Shown here one piece after another: positions 10,811 through 21,302 of a stretch of 64,000 bases of DNA. Numbering within the stretch: the first letter of the stretch is position 1; every line of letters begins with the position of its first letter. The position numbers and the translations under genes are program-made. Under the pieces are notes generated by a model. It saw only the letters and a list, made by a program, of their open reading frames with translations. It made no database searches and was not told the DNA's origin. Source of the DNA: Synechococcales cyanobacterium CRU_2_2 (GTDB lineage: Bacteria > Cyanobacteriota > Cyanobacteriia > PCC-9006 > JAAUQQ01); contig JAAUOP010000008.1 in the NCBI GenBank assembly GCA_012034805.1, positions 1 through 64,000 of the forward strand, written 5' to 3'.

Positions 10811-11184
10811 AAATGGGGGTAGAAACCCCGTGCTTCTAGCACGGCTTTGCAGGGACTTGCGGTACAATCGAACTGGTCGTTGACCCACCCGTGACGATGG
10901 ATCAGACAGCCTATACGAGCGAAGTTCAGCGGAGTGCTGACGGCGCAGACAAATCGGTAGACCGGGAAAAGCGCGAAGGGCAATGGTGAATTATCCCTGA
11001 GTGACGCAATCGAATAGAAATCTAAGATTTCGACCCATAAGAACCGCAGGGCTTGCGGGGATAGTCTGTGGAGCGAACGTAAGACCATAAAACTCCTTGA
11101 GAGTGGAGGCAGTTGCGATGAAGCAGAAAGCTCTAAGAAGTGATTCTTGGAATCACCGTGGCTTCAGCTCGGTGAGGATGTCAA
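10811..11184 (+). mobile_element. IS200/IS605-type non-autonomous remnant (tnpB-deleted, palindromic left and right ends)
   Basis: Left hairpin CCGTGC-TTCTA-GCACGG (10828-10844). Right end has GTGATTC-TTG-GAATCAC (11140-11156) overlapping CACCG...CGGTG (11154-11174), then GGATGTCAA. Text 'gaacgtaagacc...gtggaggcagttgcgatgaagcagaaag...' resembles tnpB 3'-end sequence. No tnpA/tnpB ORF. Confidence 0.6.
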
Positions 11185-11213
11185 GGGAGTGGTCGGGGAG
11201 GTGCGCCCCTCAC

Positions 11214-12470
11214 CTAGCGTGTGATAGCGGCTTGCAGCTGGGACTGGAGTGACCTCGTGGGATCTATTGTTAGACCGGAGGTGGGTAACTGGGGGCCGAT
11301 GCCAGGGCTGACATTTGCCGTGACATTTACCAAGGGCCACAGCAGCCAACGGCTGCCGGGGGGGAGTTGAGCGAGGCTGTCGGGGTTTTGAGTGAGCCAA
11401 ATGATCGGCTGGCGGGGGCGTTCTGCCCTGATCTCCTCACCCGGTTCAACGGCTGCTAGGGTTTCCAAAATTCGCCGCTCGCCGTTGACCAGGCCGGAGG
11501 CGGCGGTCCAGAGTCGCACCCGTTCGTGATAGCGGCTGGCATAGCGATAGAGCGAGGCCAGGGCCGTGACGGCTTGCTCGAAGCTGTTGATTTGGCCCGG
11601 CCCGATGGGGATGGCGATCGCGGGCTCTAGGGGTGCAATCGTTCCCCAGTCTGTCCCACTGTCGATCGCCAGCACGACCTCCTGGCCTGCCTGCAACATC
11701 TCGAGCTCGCGGACCCGCAACTCGCCATAGCGGGCGCTGGTCCGCCAATGCACCATTCGAATCGGGTCGCCCCAGCGATAGGGCCGCAGGGCGCGGGTGA
11801 GCCCTTCGGTGGCGGCTTGAGAGCGCTGGAGCTTTTGGAGATTCGGGTTTTGTTCTGAGCCGAGGGCGTCGATCAAGGGGCAGCGATCGAGCGGAAATAT
11901 CTGCGGATAGACCACGGCCTTCGCCTGAGCCGGAAACGATCGCCGGTACCAAAACAGCCCCAGCGGAGCTGCACTGCGCAACAGCACTGAGTCCCAGCGA
12001 TATACTCCACGAACCTGGGCGCGGCGGTGGTAGCTCAGGGTGTGGTCTTGATGGGGGGGGATGAGGGCGATCGCGGTAATCTCACTGCCCTTGAGGGCTT
12101 CGGGGAGCAGATCCTGAATTTGCATCAGGCTCTTCGCTTGGCGGGTGGGATTACTGAGGGTAAGGTCGAGGCGCAGGTCTTGGCCCAAGCTAACCGGAGC
12201 GAGGGGCCGACGTGCTAGGCGAAGTCCCTGGAGGCTGCGGCGGGTGAGGTAGAGGGCGATCGCCAACAAAGCGACGCTGATGCCGCTCATGACGTAAAGC
12301 CAGCCCGCCATGGTGTTACTGGCTGCCAAAAAGAAAAACAGCGCCATGCCCCCCAGCAGCCATCCCTTGTAATCGGGGTTGACCCAGCGGGTTTCCAGCC
12401 AGTCGGTGAAGCGCTGGTGCCAAGGGCCTGAATGGCGACGACCGGAAGGGGGAAGACCGGAGCGACGCAT
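11214..12470 (-). CDS. DUF58 domain-containing protein
   Basis: PLGLFWYRRSFPAQAKAVVYPQIF..., LRPYRWGDPIRMVHWRTSARYGELRVRELE; upstream ORF extension overlaps the dnaJ-like gene, so MRRSG start preferred. Confidence 0.88.
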   Translation of the reverse strand: MRRSGLPPSGRRHSGPWHQRFTDWLETRWVNPDYKGWLLGGMALFFFLAASNTMAGWLYVMSGISVALLAIALYLTRRSLQGLRLARRPLAPVSLGQDLRLDLTLSNPTRQAKSLMQIQDLLPEALKGSEITAIALIPPHQDHTLSYHRRAQVRGVYRWDSVLLRSAAPLGLFWYRRSFPAQAKAVVYPQIFPLDRCPLIDALGSEQNPNLQKLQRSQAATEGLTRALRPYRWGDPIRMVHWRTSARYGELRVRELEMLQAGQEVVLAIDSGTDWGTIAPLEPAIAIPIGPGQINSFEQAVTALASLYRYASRYHERVRLWTAASGLVNGERRILETLAAVEPGEEIRAERPRQPIIWLTQNPDSLAQLPPGSRWLLWPLVNVTANVSPGIGPQLPTSGLTIDPTRSLQSQLQAAITR

Positions 12471-12532
12471 AAAAATGCGCCCCAAAATGCTCTTAAAGAC
12501 GCCCTTAAAAGTACGTTTTAATTTGACCCCTT

Positions 12533-13090
12533 TCACCGCAATTGCTCCAAACGCGCCAGCTCTTGCCCAATGGCCTCCGTCAACCCGAGGCGCGGTGGCA
12601 AAAGACGCAGTGCTTTTTTGAGATAGATACGGGCTTTGTCGGACTGGTTCTGGATGATCAGGTGACGCGCCCAGTGTTGATAGGTAATCGCCTGCCACTG
12701 GCGGACTTCGCTGTCTTCGGGCAGGCGCTGGGCGAGGCCTTCGATCAGGGCGATCGCCCGAGGAAATCGCTGTTTTTGTAAAAGAACTTGCAGCTTCTGA
12801 TAAATATCTTGCTTGAACTGTTGCTCGATCTCGGTTTGGGCCACTTGGGCCGCAGAGTAAGTCAGCTCATTCTGAACACCAGCCAAGTCTGCAACCACCG
12901 CTGGGGACACATGCTTGCTCAGCATGTCATAGGCCGTGGCAATGCGGACAAAACGCGCCTGGGCCGCCTGGTCACCGGGGTTGGCATCGGGGTGATACTG
13001 CCGCGCCAGCCGACGATAGGACGCTTTGATGTCTTCATAGGAAGACCCCTCGCGCAATCCTAAAATGCGGTAGCAGTCGGGCAGTTTCAT
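12533..13090 (-). CDS. J domain-containing (DnaJ-like) protein
   Basis: DCYRILGLREGSSYEDIKASYRRLARQYHPDANPGD (HPD motif). Confidence 0.92.
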   Translation of the reverse strand: MKLPDCYRILGLREGSSYEDIKASYRRLARQYHPDANPGDQAAQARFVRIATAYDMLSKHVSPAVVADLAGVQNELTYSAAQVAQTEIEQQFKQDIYQKLQVLLQKQRFPRAIALIEGLAQRLPEDSEVRQWQAITYQHWARHLIIQNQSDKARIYLKKALRLLPPRLGLTEAIGQELARLEQLR

Positions 13091-13181
13091 GGGACGCGTC
13101 AGAACGGATTCATAACATGATAGGGGCACCGCACCGCAATGCCCCTAGAGAATCCTCCCTACGGTGGGGTTAGGCTTCTGC

Positions 13182-13775
13182 TTAGGCTTCTTCAATGACG
13201 CGATCGATCAAGCCATACTCCTTCGCTTCAGCGGCGGAGAGATAGTAATCGCGATCGGTGTCTTTCTCGATTTTCTCGATGAGCTGATTACTGCGCTGGG
13301 CCAAAATTTCATTGAGCTTGTGTTTGATGCGAATAATCTCATTCGCCTCGATCTCAATGTCCGTCGCCTGCCGCCGCCCGGTGCCACCCAGGGGCTGGTG
13401 GATCATGATGCGCGCATGGGGCAAGGCCAATCGCTTGCCAGGAGCCCCCGCTGCCAGCAGAAACGCACCCATGGATGCCGCCAAACCGACGCAAATGGTG
13501 ACCACGGGCGACTTAATGTATTGGATCGTGTCGTAGATCGCCATGCCTGCGGTGACGGAGCCGCCAGGAGAATTGATGTAGAGGTTGATCGGCTTGGAAT
13601 TGTCCTCGGAGTCGAGGTAGAGCATCACCGCCACAATATTGTTGGCCAGGGAGTCGGTGACTTCTTGGCCCAAGAAGATAATTCGCTCTTGGCTAAGACG
13701 GGTGTAGATGTCAATCCAGCGCTCGTAGGGACTGCCGGGGAGACGATAGGGTACGCTGGGCACACCAATGGGCAT
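13182..13775 (-). CDS. clpP: ATP-dependent Clp protease proteolytic subunit ClpP
   Basis: [33 protein letters not shown] (catalytic Ser), [10 protein letters not shown]. Confidence 0.96.
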   Translation of the reverse strand: MPIGVPSVPYRLPGSPYERWIDIYTRLSQERIIFLGQEVTDSLANNIVAVMLYLDSEDNSKPINLYINSPGGSVTAGMAIYDTIQYIKSPVVTICVGLAASMGAFLLAAGAPGKRLALPHARIMIHQPLGGTGRRQATDIEIEANEIIRIKHKLNEILAQRSNQLIEKIEKDTDRDYYLSAAEAKEYGLIDRVIEEA

Positions 13776-13851
13776 AATAAAAATTCTCTCGGTAAGGGGA
13801 TGGTTGAAGCGAGACCAAGTTGAAGCGAGTCTAAAACGTGGCGGGTTGATG

Positions 13852-14547
13852 CTAGCCGATACCTGCGCCGATGGGGGCGACGGGAAGCTCCTTGGTGCTC
13901 GAGAGGACGCGATCGATCACGCCATATTCCACCGCCTTGTCCGGGGTGAGGTAGAAGGTGCGATCGGTATCTTTGACCAACTTCTCGACGGTCTGGCCCG
14001 TATTTTTCGAGAGGATCTCCATCATCGTCAGCTTGTTGTCGAGCACTTCCTTGGCCCGAATTTGAATATCTGTCGCCTGGCCTCGTCCAGCACCCGTGCG
14101 CGGCTGACTGAGGACAATGGTCGAGTTGGGCAAACTGGCGCGGCAGCCCTTGGTTCCTGCCGACAAAATAATTGCCGCTGTGCCCATGGCCTGACCAATG
14201 CAGATGGTGTGCACAGGAGGCTTGATGTAGCTAAGGGTGTCACAGATGGCGAAGGCCTCGGTTTCATAGCCGATCGCCGCGCCGTCGTACCAGGAGGTAC
14301 CGGTGGAATTGATGTAAAAGAAAATCGGTTTGTCCGGACTGTCAAACTGCAAGTACAAAAGCTGTGCGATGATCAGCTCCGTCACGTCCACACCCACCCG
14401 ACGTTTGGTGTCGTCATCCGAAAATAGGGGCAGGCCCAGATAGACGATGCGCTCCTTGAGCAGCAGCGACGGTAGATCTGGAGGCGGGGTACGGTAGTAA
14501 GCTTCCCCGTAGGAAGCTGCTTGGACAGCTTGAATCGGTCCACTCAT
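13852..14547 (-). CDS. clpR: ClpP-like subunit ClpR (catalytic Ser/His replaced)
   Basis: ClpP fold, but [16 protein letters not shown] lacks the Ser and [11 protein letters not shown] lacks the His of ClpP; adjacent to clpP as in cyanobacteria. Confidence 0.9.
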   Translation of the reverse strand: MSGPIQAVQAASYGEAYYRTPPPDLPSLLLKERIVYLGLPLFSDDDTKRRVGVDVTELIIAQLLYLQFDSPDKPIFFYINSTGTSWYDGAAIGYETEAFAICDTLSYIKPPVHTICIGQAMGTAAIILSAGTKGCRASLPNSTIVLSQPRTGAGRGQATDIQIRAKEVLDNKLTMMEILSKNTGQTVEKLVKDTDRTFYLTPDKAVEYGVIDRVLSSTKELPVAPIGAGIG

Positions 14548-14786
14548 ATTGGGATCTTGCCTTGGCATTGCGCGTTACCTCTAACATATTAGCGTTCAGC
14601 TACGCGACACGGCGCTGAAAAACGGACGATGACCGCACTCCCGGTTTCAAGTTTTGGGGCAGTTTTAGCCATTGGGCTCAAATGGGCTCAGATGGGCTCA
14701 CGATGAGCTCAAATTATTTTTCTGTCGGCGGCCATTTTGTACGTAGTAATATCTGATACAACCCCCCCCATCCTAGAGGAGCGAAG

Positions 14787-16088
14787 GTGCAGATGCAGGT
14801 TGACTTGAACGTTACGCTGAGTGACCCCCAGGTTGCCCTGGCCCAGTCCAGTAGTCAGCGTCAGATGGCGATCGCGATCGCGGCTCTGGCGGGCTCAAGG
14901 ACGGGGCGCTCCGCTCCGCTGAATTTGTGTTTGATCTTGGATCAAAGTGGCTCCATGGGGGGAGCGCCGATGGAGACGGTCAAACAGGCGGCCCTGCGGC
15001 TGCTGGAGAAGCTGTCTGTGGGCGATCGCCTCTCGGTGATCAGTTTTGACCATCAGGCACGTATTTTGATCCCCAATCAGGTGGTCGCAAATCCGGCGAC
15101 GCTGAGGCCTGCGATCGCCCAACTGGCGGCGGCGGGGGGCACGGCGATCGACGAGGGTCTGCGCCTGGGGATCGAAGAGTTTTCGAAGGGCAAGGGCGAG
15201 GCGGTTTCCCAGGGGATGTTGCTGACCGATGGCGAAAACGAGCATGGCAGCAACGAGCGTTGTCTCAAGTTTGCCAAACTGGCGGCGGACTACGGTCTGA
15301 CGATTAATACCCTAGGCTTTGGCGACCACTGGAATCAGGATGTCTTGGAGCAAATTGCGGATGCGGGCGGCGGCTCGCTGACGCACATCGAGCGCTCGGA
15401 GGACGTCTTGGGCGAGTTTAGCAAGCTGTTTGAGCGCATCCAAACCGTAGGGCTAACCAATGCGCATTTGGTGCTGGAGTTGAGTGATAAAGTCGCCCTG
15501 GCAAAACTCAAGCCAGTGGCCCAGGTGAGCCCAGACGTGATTGAGCTAGAGCCGCTGAGCGGGGCTCAGGCTAATCAGCTGGAAGTGCGATTGGGCGACC
15601 TAATGGTGGACTTGCCGCGCCAGATTTTGGTGAATCTCTATGTGCAGCAGCTACCCGAGGGCACCCACACCATCGGGACGCTGCGGGTGCGCTATGACGA
15701 CCCGAGTACGGGGGAAACCCAATTGCTTTCGGAGCCGGTGGCGGTGACGGTGACGACGGTGCAGGATCACCAGCCTCAAACTGACGCGGGGGTGCAGCAG
15801 CAGGTGCTGGCCTTGGCGAAGTATCGGCAAACGCAAATTGCGGAGCAAAAGCTGCAAACGGGCGATCGCACCGGCGCGGCTACGATGCTGCAAACGGCGG
15901 CTCAAACCGCCTTGCAAATGGGCGACCAGCGGGCTGCAACGGTGCTACAGGAAAATGCGACGCGGTTGCAGTCGGGGGAAGAGTTGTCGGAGAGCGATCG
16001 CAAAAAGACTCGCATGGCCTCCAAAACCATGCTGCAGCCTTTGCCCGAGACACAGCCCTTGCCGGGGGAGGGCAATCGTTCGGAATGA
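14787..16088 (+). CDS. von Willebrand factor type A domain protein
   Basis: MIDAS motif LCLILDQSGSMGG with downstream GGTAIDEGL and LLTDGEN. Confidence 0.9.
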   Translation: MQMQVDLNVTLSDPQVALAQSSSQRQMAIAIAALAGSRTGRSAPLNLCLILDQSGSMGGAPMETVKQAALRLLEKLSVGDRLSVISFDHQARILIPNQVVANPATLRPAIAQLAAAGGTAIDEGLRLGIEEFSKGKGEAVSQGMLLTDGENEHGSNERCLKFAKLAADYGLTINTLGFGDHWNQDVLEQIADAGGGSLTHIERSEDVLGEFSKLFERIQTVGLTNAHLVLELSDKVALAKLKPVAQVSPDVIELEPLSGAQANQLEVRLGDLMVDLPRQILVNLYVQQLPEGTHTIGTLRVRYDDPSTGETQLLSEPVAVTVTTVQDHQPQTDAGVQQQVLALAKYRQTQIAEQKLQTGDRTGAATMLQTAAQTALQMGDQRAATVLQENATRLQSGEELSESDRKKTRMASKTMLQPLPETQPLPGEGNRSE

Positions 16089-16135
16089 GAAAGTAAGTGA
16101 GAAAATACGATGGATGGGCTCCAAGCTTCGGCATG

Positions 16136-16200
16136 AAGACACCGGGTGTTGGCAAAAGGCTGGGTTGGCAACCTAGGGGTTGAAAAACACCCGGTGTCTG
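16136..16200 (+). repeat. Long stem-loop: agacaccgggtgtt ... aacacccggtgtct
   Basis: Exact 14-bp inverted repeat flanking a ~36-nt loop. Confidence 0.85.
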
Positions 16201-16614
16201 GGTATCAGGAGGTTACGGATTGGAATTGTGGCGCTAAGGGAGATGGCGATCGCTACAATTTTCAGATCCATTTTGCCCAGACGGTGTTCCATCCAGCTCA
16301 ATCTCGCAATCCGACGACGCCACAAACGCCCCAGTTGTCCCAAAGGCCTTGACCAAAGGGAACCCATTCGCCTTAAGGATACCAGCCCCAAATAAGAACA
16401 GCCGTAGTAGGAATAAAAGACCAGCAGCCATCCAACGCCTCACCCTTGAAGACGACTCGCCTACAAAATCCTAGTTGAAACCCTAGAGACTATCCGTACA
16501 ACCAGCCAGTCGGACGACCACGAATCCTACGGATCCAGCGGCCTTCTCCAAGGCGGCACCGTTCCAGAATCATTTAGGATGAGTGCGCGAATAACACACG
16601 AGTAGAACAACACC

Positions 16615-17886
16615 TTGGCGATCGCATTTCCTCAGGTCATCATCATCGGAGGCGGAGCAGCGGGATTTTTCGGGGCGATCGCCGCTGCCGAGACCAACCC
16701 CAACCTCCGCGTCATCCTGCTCGAAGCAGGCCCCGAGGTGCTGACCAAGGTGCGCATTTCCGGCGGCGGTCGTTGCAATGTCACCCATGCCTGCTTTGAT
16801 CCTGCAGCATTGGTACAGCATTATCCACGCGGCAGCCGCGCCCTGATCAGCCCCTTCAGCCGCTTCCAGCCCGGAGACACTATTGCTTGGTTTGAAGACC
16901 GAGGCGTCTCGCTCAAAACCGAAGCCGACGGACGTCTGTTTCCCGTCACCGATGATTCCGCAACTATTGTCCACTGTTTGCAAAAAGCAGCCCAGCAAGC
17001 AGGCGTCGAGATACGTACCCGCTGCCCCGTCATCCAAGTTCGGAATTTACCAGTTCAGAATTTACCCGGTCGGGAACTGAGCGAATTTGAACTCACCCTC
17101 AAAAACGGCCTAGCCCTGCGCTGCGATCGCCTCCTGCTTGCCAGCGGCAGCAGCCCCCTGGGGCACCGCATCGCCACCCACCTGGGCCACACCATCGCCC
17201 CGATCGCGCCCTCTCTGTTCACCTTCAACATCGCCGACTCCGCCCTCAAAACGCTTGCTGGCGTTTCCGTACCCAATGCCCAGCTCAAACTGCTTGCCAA
17301 CGGCATCAAATTCAACCAATCCGGCCCCCTGCTGATCACCCACTGGGGCCTGAGCGGCCCTGCGGTGCTCAAGCTGTCGGCCTGGGCCGCGCGGGAGCTG
17401 AAGCATTGCAACTATCGCGCCCAACTCTGGGTGAATTGGTTGCCGGAGTTGAGTGGGGAACAGGTGCGCGATCGCCTCACCGCAGGACGCTCTCAAGCTC
17501 CCCGCAAACAGCTTTCTAACCATCGCCCGCTGCCCTTGCCCCAGCGTCTCTGGGACTACCTCCTGGCCCACACCGCCATCGACCCTGCCACCCGCTGGAG
17601 CGAACTTTCCAAATCCGCGCTCCATCGTCTCAGCCAAGCCATTCACCAGGGTGAATATGCCATCACTGGCAAAGGGGTGTTCAAAGACGAGTTTGTAACC
17701 TGTGGTGGCATAAATCTTAACGAGGTCAACTTCAAGACCCTCGAAAGCCGAATCGCCCCTGGGCTCTACTTTGCAGGGGAAGTTCTCGATATTGATGGGG
17801 TCACCGGTGGCTTTAATTTCCAGAATGCTTGGACGACGAGTTATCTGGCTGGGCAATCTATGGCGAAGGGATTATTGAATGCTTAG
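16615..17886 (+). CDS. NAD(P)/FAD-dependent oxidoreductase (HI0933/YhiN/BaiN family)
   Basis: IIIGGGAAGFFGAIAAAE, VRISGGGRCNVTHAC, CGGINLNEVNFKTLESRIAPGLYFAGEVLDIDGVTGGFNFQNAWTTSYLAG. Confidence 0.93.
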   Translation: MAIAFPQVIIIGGGAAGFFGAIAAAETNPNLRVILLEAGPEVLTKVRISGGGRCNVTHACFDPAALVQHYPRGSRALISPFSRFQPGDTIAWFEDRGVSLKTEADGRLFPVTDDSATIVHCLQKAAQQAGVEIRTRCPVIQVRNLPVQNLPGRELSEFELTLKNGLALRCDRLLLASGSSPLGHRIATHLGHTIAPIAPSLFTFNIADSALKTLAGVSVPNAQLKLLANGIKFNQSGPLLITHWGLSGPAVLKLSAWAARELKHCNYRAQLWVNWLPELSGEQVRDRLTAGRSQAPRKQLSNHRPLPLPQRLWDYLLAHTAIDPATRWSELSKSALHRLSQAIHQGEYAITGKGVFKDEFVTCGGINLNEVNFKTLESRIAPGLYFAGEVLDIDGVTGGFNFQNAWTTSYLAGQSMAKGLLNA

Positions 17887-18081
17887 GCCTCACGGTGCGG
17901 CTTAGCGGATAGATAGGGGGCTTTAACCCCTGTCGCTCGGTTCTGCACGTCCCCTCGTCGTGTTGTGGGGAGGACAGTAAAACTGCGTCAGTCACGATGC
18001 GTCAGCCCACGATGTGTCAGCGATTTAGCCCCCGTTATCCAGCTCCCGTCACCCAGCAACAGGCATACGGACTCGTCTACC

Positions 18082-20015
18082 ATGGCAACTTCTACCACAG
18101 CATCACCCCGTCTGGCTCCAGGGATGCGGCTGCGCCAACGCTATCTCATTCGTGAGGTACAGCAGCGCGATCGCTACGCCTGTACCTACCTTGCGCTTGA
18201 TCAAGAGCGATTCAATCGTCCCTGTGTCGTGACCGAATTTCCGTTGCAGTCGGCCAATCGTGTCGCACAAGAAAAATTACTGGAGCGGTTTCGCCAAGCC
18301 GCCTATCCGCTGTTTCAGCTGAACCATCCGCAATTGCCCCATTTCTTTGGGGCCTTTCGTCAGCGTCAAAGCCTGTTTCTCGCGCACAACCATGCCCAGG
18401 GGGTATCCTATCGAGAATTGCTGAATGTGCGGCAAAAGCAGGGTAAGGCTTTAACGGAGCCTGAGGTCGTTCACTTGCTGATGCATCTATTGCCCGTGTT
18501 GAGTGAGCTTCACCAGCTGGAGATTATCCACGGCAAGATTTCGCCAGACTGTATTCTGTTGCCGGTCAAACCGCCTCGATCTGTGGATGCGCTGTATAGG
18601 GTTCTTCAGCATGAAGCTCCGCATTTGGTCGGGCTGGGGGCTGTGGAATATTTGGGCCAAACCCTGGCGATGCTGCAAGACGGACGTAATGCAGGACATT
18701 GGTCCCCTGGGCAACCGGGTTATGCCTCACCTGAACAGTTGCAAACGGGTAAGCTTTCGCCCAGTAGTGATCTCTATGCCCTAGCGGTGACGACGTTGGT
18801 GCTATTGACGGGACGTCCCCGCAAGACTTGCTCGATAGCCACACCTTAACCTGGAGCTGGCAGGCCCATGTCACGCTGAGCCCATCCTTCGAAGTTGTCT
18901 TGCAGAAAATGTTGGCTTGGCAACCGGGCGATCGCTATCCCACCGCTCAAGCGGCCCTAGAAGAGGTGCGGGTTGCGTTCCACAAAATGAGCTTGCACAC
19001 GGTTTTTTCGCGCAGTCAGGATTCGACAAGTCAGGTTGCGGCTGGATTGCCGACGGCGCTGCAACGGCCCACGATCGATTCGCGATCGCCCAAGTCACCC
19101 AGCCGAGCGACGGGCTTTGCCAAGCTCCGCCAGAGTGCTTCTCGCCCCCGGCACAGAGTATCTGGATCCCGGTCATCCCAGGCCTTCCGCCATCACGCGT
19201 CAGTTGCTCACGCACTATCTCATTCCCCATCCGTTCATCACCCCCAGGATCCCCAAATGCCATTCCATCTCCATTCGTCTGATCCCCTCGGATCTAGCGG
19301 TCGCCCAGAAACAACCAGTCGTCTCGAAATGGCCGTTGTGATTGGACTGAGCCTGGGCGCGTTGGCGATCGCGACCGTATTGACCACCGCGAGCTTTGCC
19401 CCCGTGGATGCGCTTTCCTCGGGGCGAACCACTTGGCTCCAGCAAATTGTCGTGCCGAGGCAGTCAACACCTAACCCAGAGACTTCGAACGCTGCGTCAA
19501 AACGCTGGCAATTGCCTCGACTGGCTTGGCGACGGGGCGGATTCCAGGCCAGATCCTCAGCAGAAAAGCTCGATTTTGCCCAGCCGATGATTGTCACCCC
19601 AGCGAATCCGGTCAGGGAGGCCGATCGCCCCGTTGAGGATCAAATGGAGGATCAAGTTGATCGCAAGGCCGAACTCCAAGCACTCCAATCGGGCCTGGAA
19701 GACATCCCCGTGCCGATTTATTTCAGCCCCGGCCAACCCGCCCAAACGGTCTCAGGGACGCTCTACGAATTGCGGCATCAAAGCTATTTGGTCGTGGGCG
19801 AGGCAGGCCAAAAATTGATGGTACAACTGGATGCGGTGGATGCGGAACTGAGTATCCTCGATGCCTACAAGCGTCCGCTGGCGTTGGATGCGGAGCTGAC
19901 CCAACATTGGCAGGGGGAATTGCCGGGGGGCGATCGCTACTATATCCGCATCATCGGCAAGGGCGAATATCGGCTGCATGTGCAGCTCCAAGCCCCCGAG
20001 GATCTTGCGGAATAA
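18082..20015 (+). CDS. Serine/threonine-kinase-like protein, predicted pseudokinase, with C-terminal pre-peptidase-like domain (frameshifted)
   Basis: Kinase fold (VLSELHQLEIIHGKISPDCILL ... GQPGYASPEQLQTGKLSPSSDLYALAVTTLVLLTGRP); C4 run at 18817-18820 needs C5 to continue PPQDLLDSHTLTW. Confidence 0.78.
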
Positions 20016-20063
20016 TCTCTACGATGAGACGCCCTAAACAACGCTCAGGAAGTTCTTGAAAGG

Positions 20064-21302
20064 TTAGTCAGTGAAATGCTGATCGGCGATTCCCCTTGGT
20101 CGGTATTTCGATCGCATGAGACTTGCCGTTTTTCGGTCATATCGAAATTGATCGATAGTGCCTTCCTTGATTTTCTCGATCGCCGCTTCAATCGCTTCCA
20201 GTGGCACAAGGAACCACTCTTGCGGCTTCACAGGTGCGCCGAAGCGATCGATCAGTTCCAAATCCAATCTGGCGCTGCCAAAAAACTTCTGAAGTATTGC
20301 TTCAAGTCCCCTCTGATTGATATTTGCAAGCTTGAACGTGGCAATGATTTCGACTTCTGCCAGCAAGTAGGTCGGGTCTTTCTTGGCCTTGGAAATCCGA
20401 CTTTTAATATCGCCGCTCGTCACACCGATCTTGTGAATAACAGACCGATGCTTCGCAATAAAGGGATGTTCTGATTTACTTCTGAGCACGTAGATATAGC
20501 CGCTGGGTAAGTCGTCCGCTGCTTCAGTACCCAAAAAAAGTGGGCCGAAATCTGGGGTGGTAATGCGGCGGCTTGCCTTGTCTTTATTTAAGGCCCGTTG
20601 GAGCGATCGCATCAACAGGTCGCTTTCGGTAGCATTGTCATACACCACCCTGAGTCTGCAATCTTGGCGGCCATGGTCACCGATAAACAGCTCGCCCATT
20701 TCAGCAACCAGAACCTTGTGCCCATCCAGAATGAACATATCACCTGGATTAACTGCTGCATTGTCTTGATATTTCAGCGTTTTCCGTAAGCCTGTCTCTA
20801 GATCGTTTTGAACGCTTGCAAACAGGGGTTTGAATTGCTTGAAGTCCTCACAGGGATCGCGTTGTGCAATCTCTTCAGCAGCCTTGATTTCGCTGCGCGA
20901 TCGCACATACTGAAGCTGAGTGATATCGTCTTCTGAGGCGGCTTCGAGGTCGAGGGAAGCCAGGAGGTCTTCATCTGTCAGGTCTTCCTCTAGAGCAAAG
21001 CTGGTCTCACTTTCAGCATCTAGCAGTCCCCGCAAATCTAGCGACCGTAGGACTTCGCGGCATTCTTCAGACTCCCGCAGGCGCTCCAGCCTTAAAGCAT
21101 AGATCCGCTCGAAGATATCGAGATTTTCCCCATGCTGGGGCAATCTACCCTGTTCTTCTACAAAGCGTTCGATTTCTTCAAAGCCTGCGATGATGCGCTC
21201 TTCTTTAGCAGAAAGCACTTTAGACTTGACGGGTGCTGTGTCTAGACCCAAGTCACCGAGTAAAGCCAGATCTGCATCCGTCGTTTGCTTTTGTTTAGGC
21301 AT
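20064..21302 (-). CDS. GIY-YIG nuclease family protein (T5orf172/Mug113-like C-terminal domain)
   Basis: GYIYVLRSKSEHPFIAKHRSVIHKIGVTSGDIKSRISKAKKDPTYLLAEVEIIATF...; overlaps upstream helicase by 8 nt. Confidence 0.82.
   Translation of the reverse strand: MPKQKQTTDADLALLGDLGLDTAPVKSKVLSAKEERIIAGFEEIERFVEEQGRLPQHGENLDIFERIYALRLERLRESEECREVLRSLDLRGLLDAESETSFALEEDLTDEDLLASLDLEAASEDDITQLQYVRSRSEIKAAEEIAQRDPCEDFKQFKPLFASVQNDLETGLRKTLKYQDNAAVNPGDMFILDGHKVLVAEMGELFIGDHGRQDCRLRVVYDNATESDLLMRSLQRALNKDKASRRITTPDFGPLFLGTEAADDLPSGYIYVLRSKSEHPFIAKHRSVIHKIGVTSGDIKSRISKAKKDPTYLLAEVEIIATFKLANINQRGLEAILQKFFGSARLDLELIDRFGAPVKPQEWFLVPLEAIEAAIEKIKEGTIDQFRYDRKTASLMRSKYRPRGIADQHFTD

Noticed and set aside
13164-14427. 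Plus-strand ORFs (219 aa each) opposite clpP and clpR
   Set aside because: Antisense to highly conserved genes.
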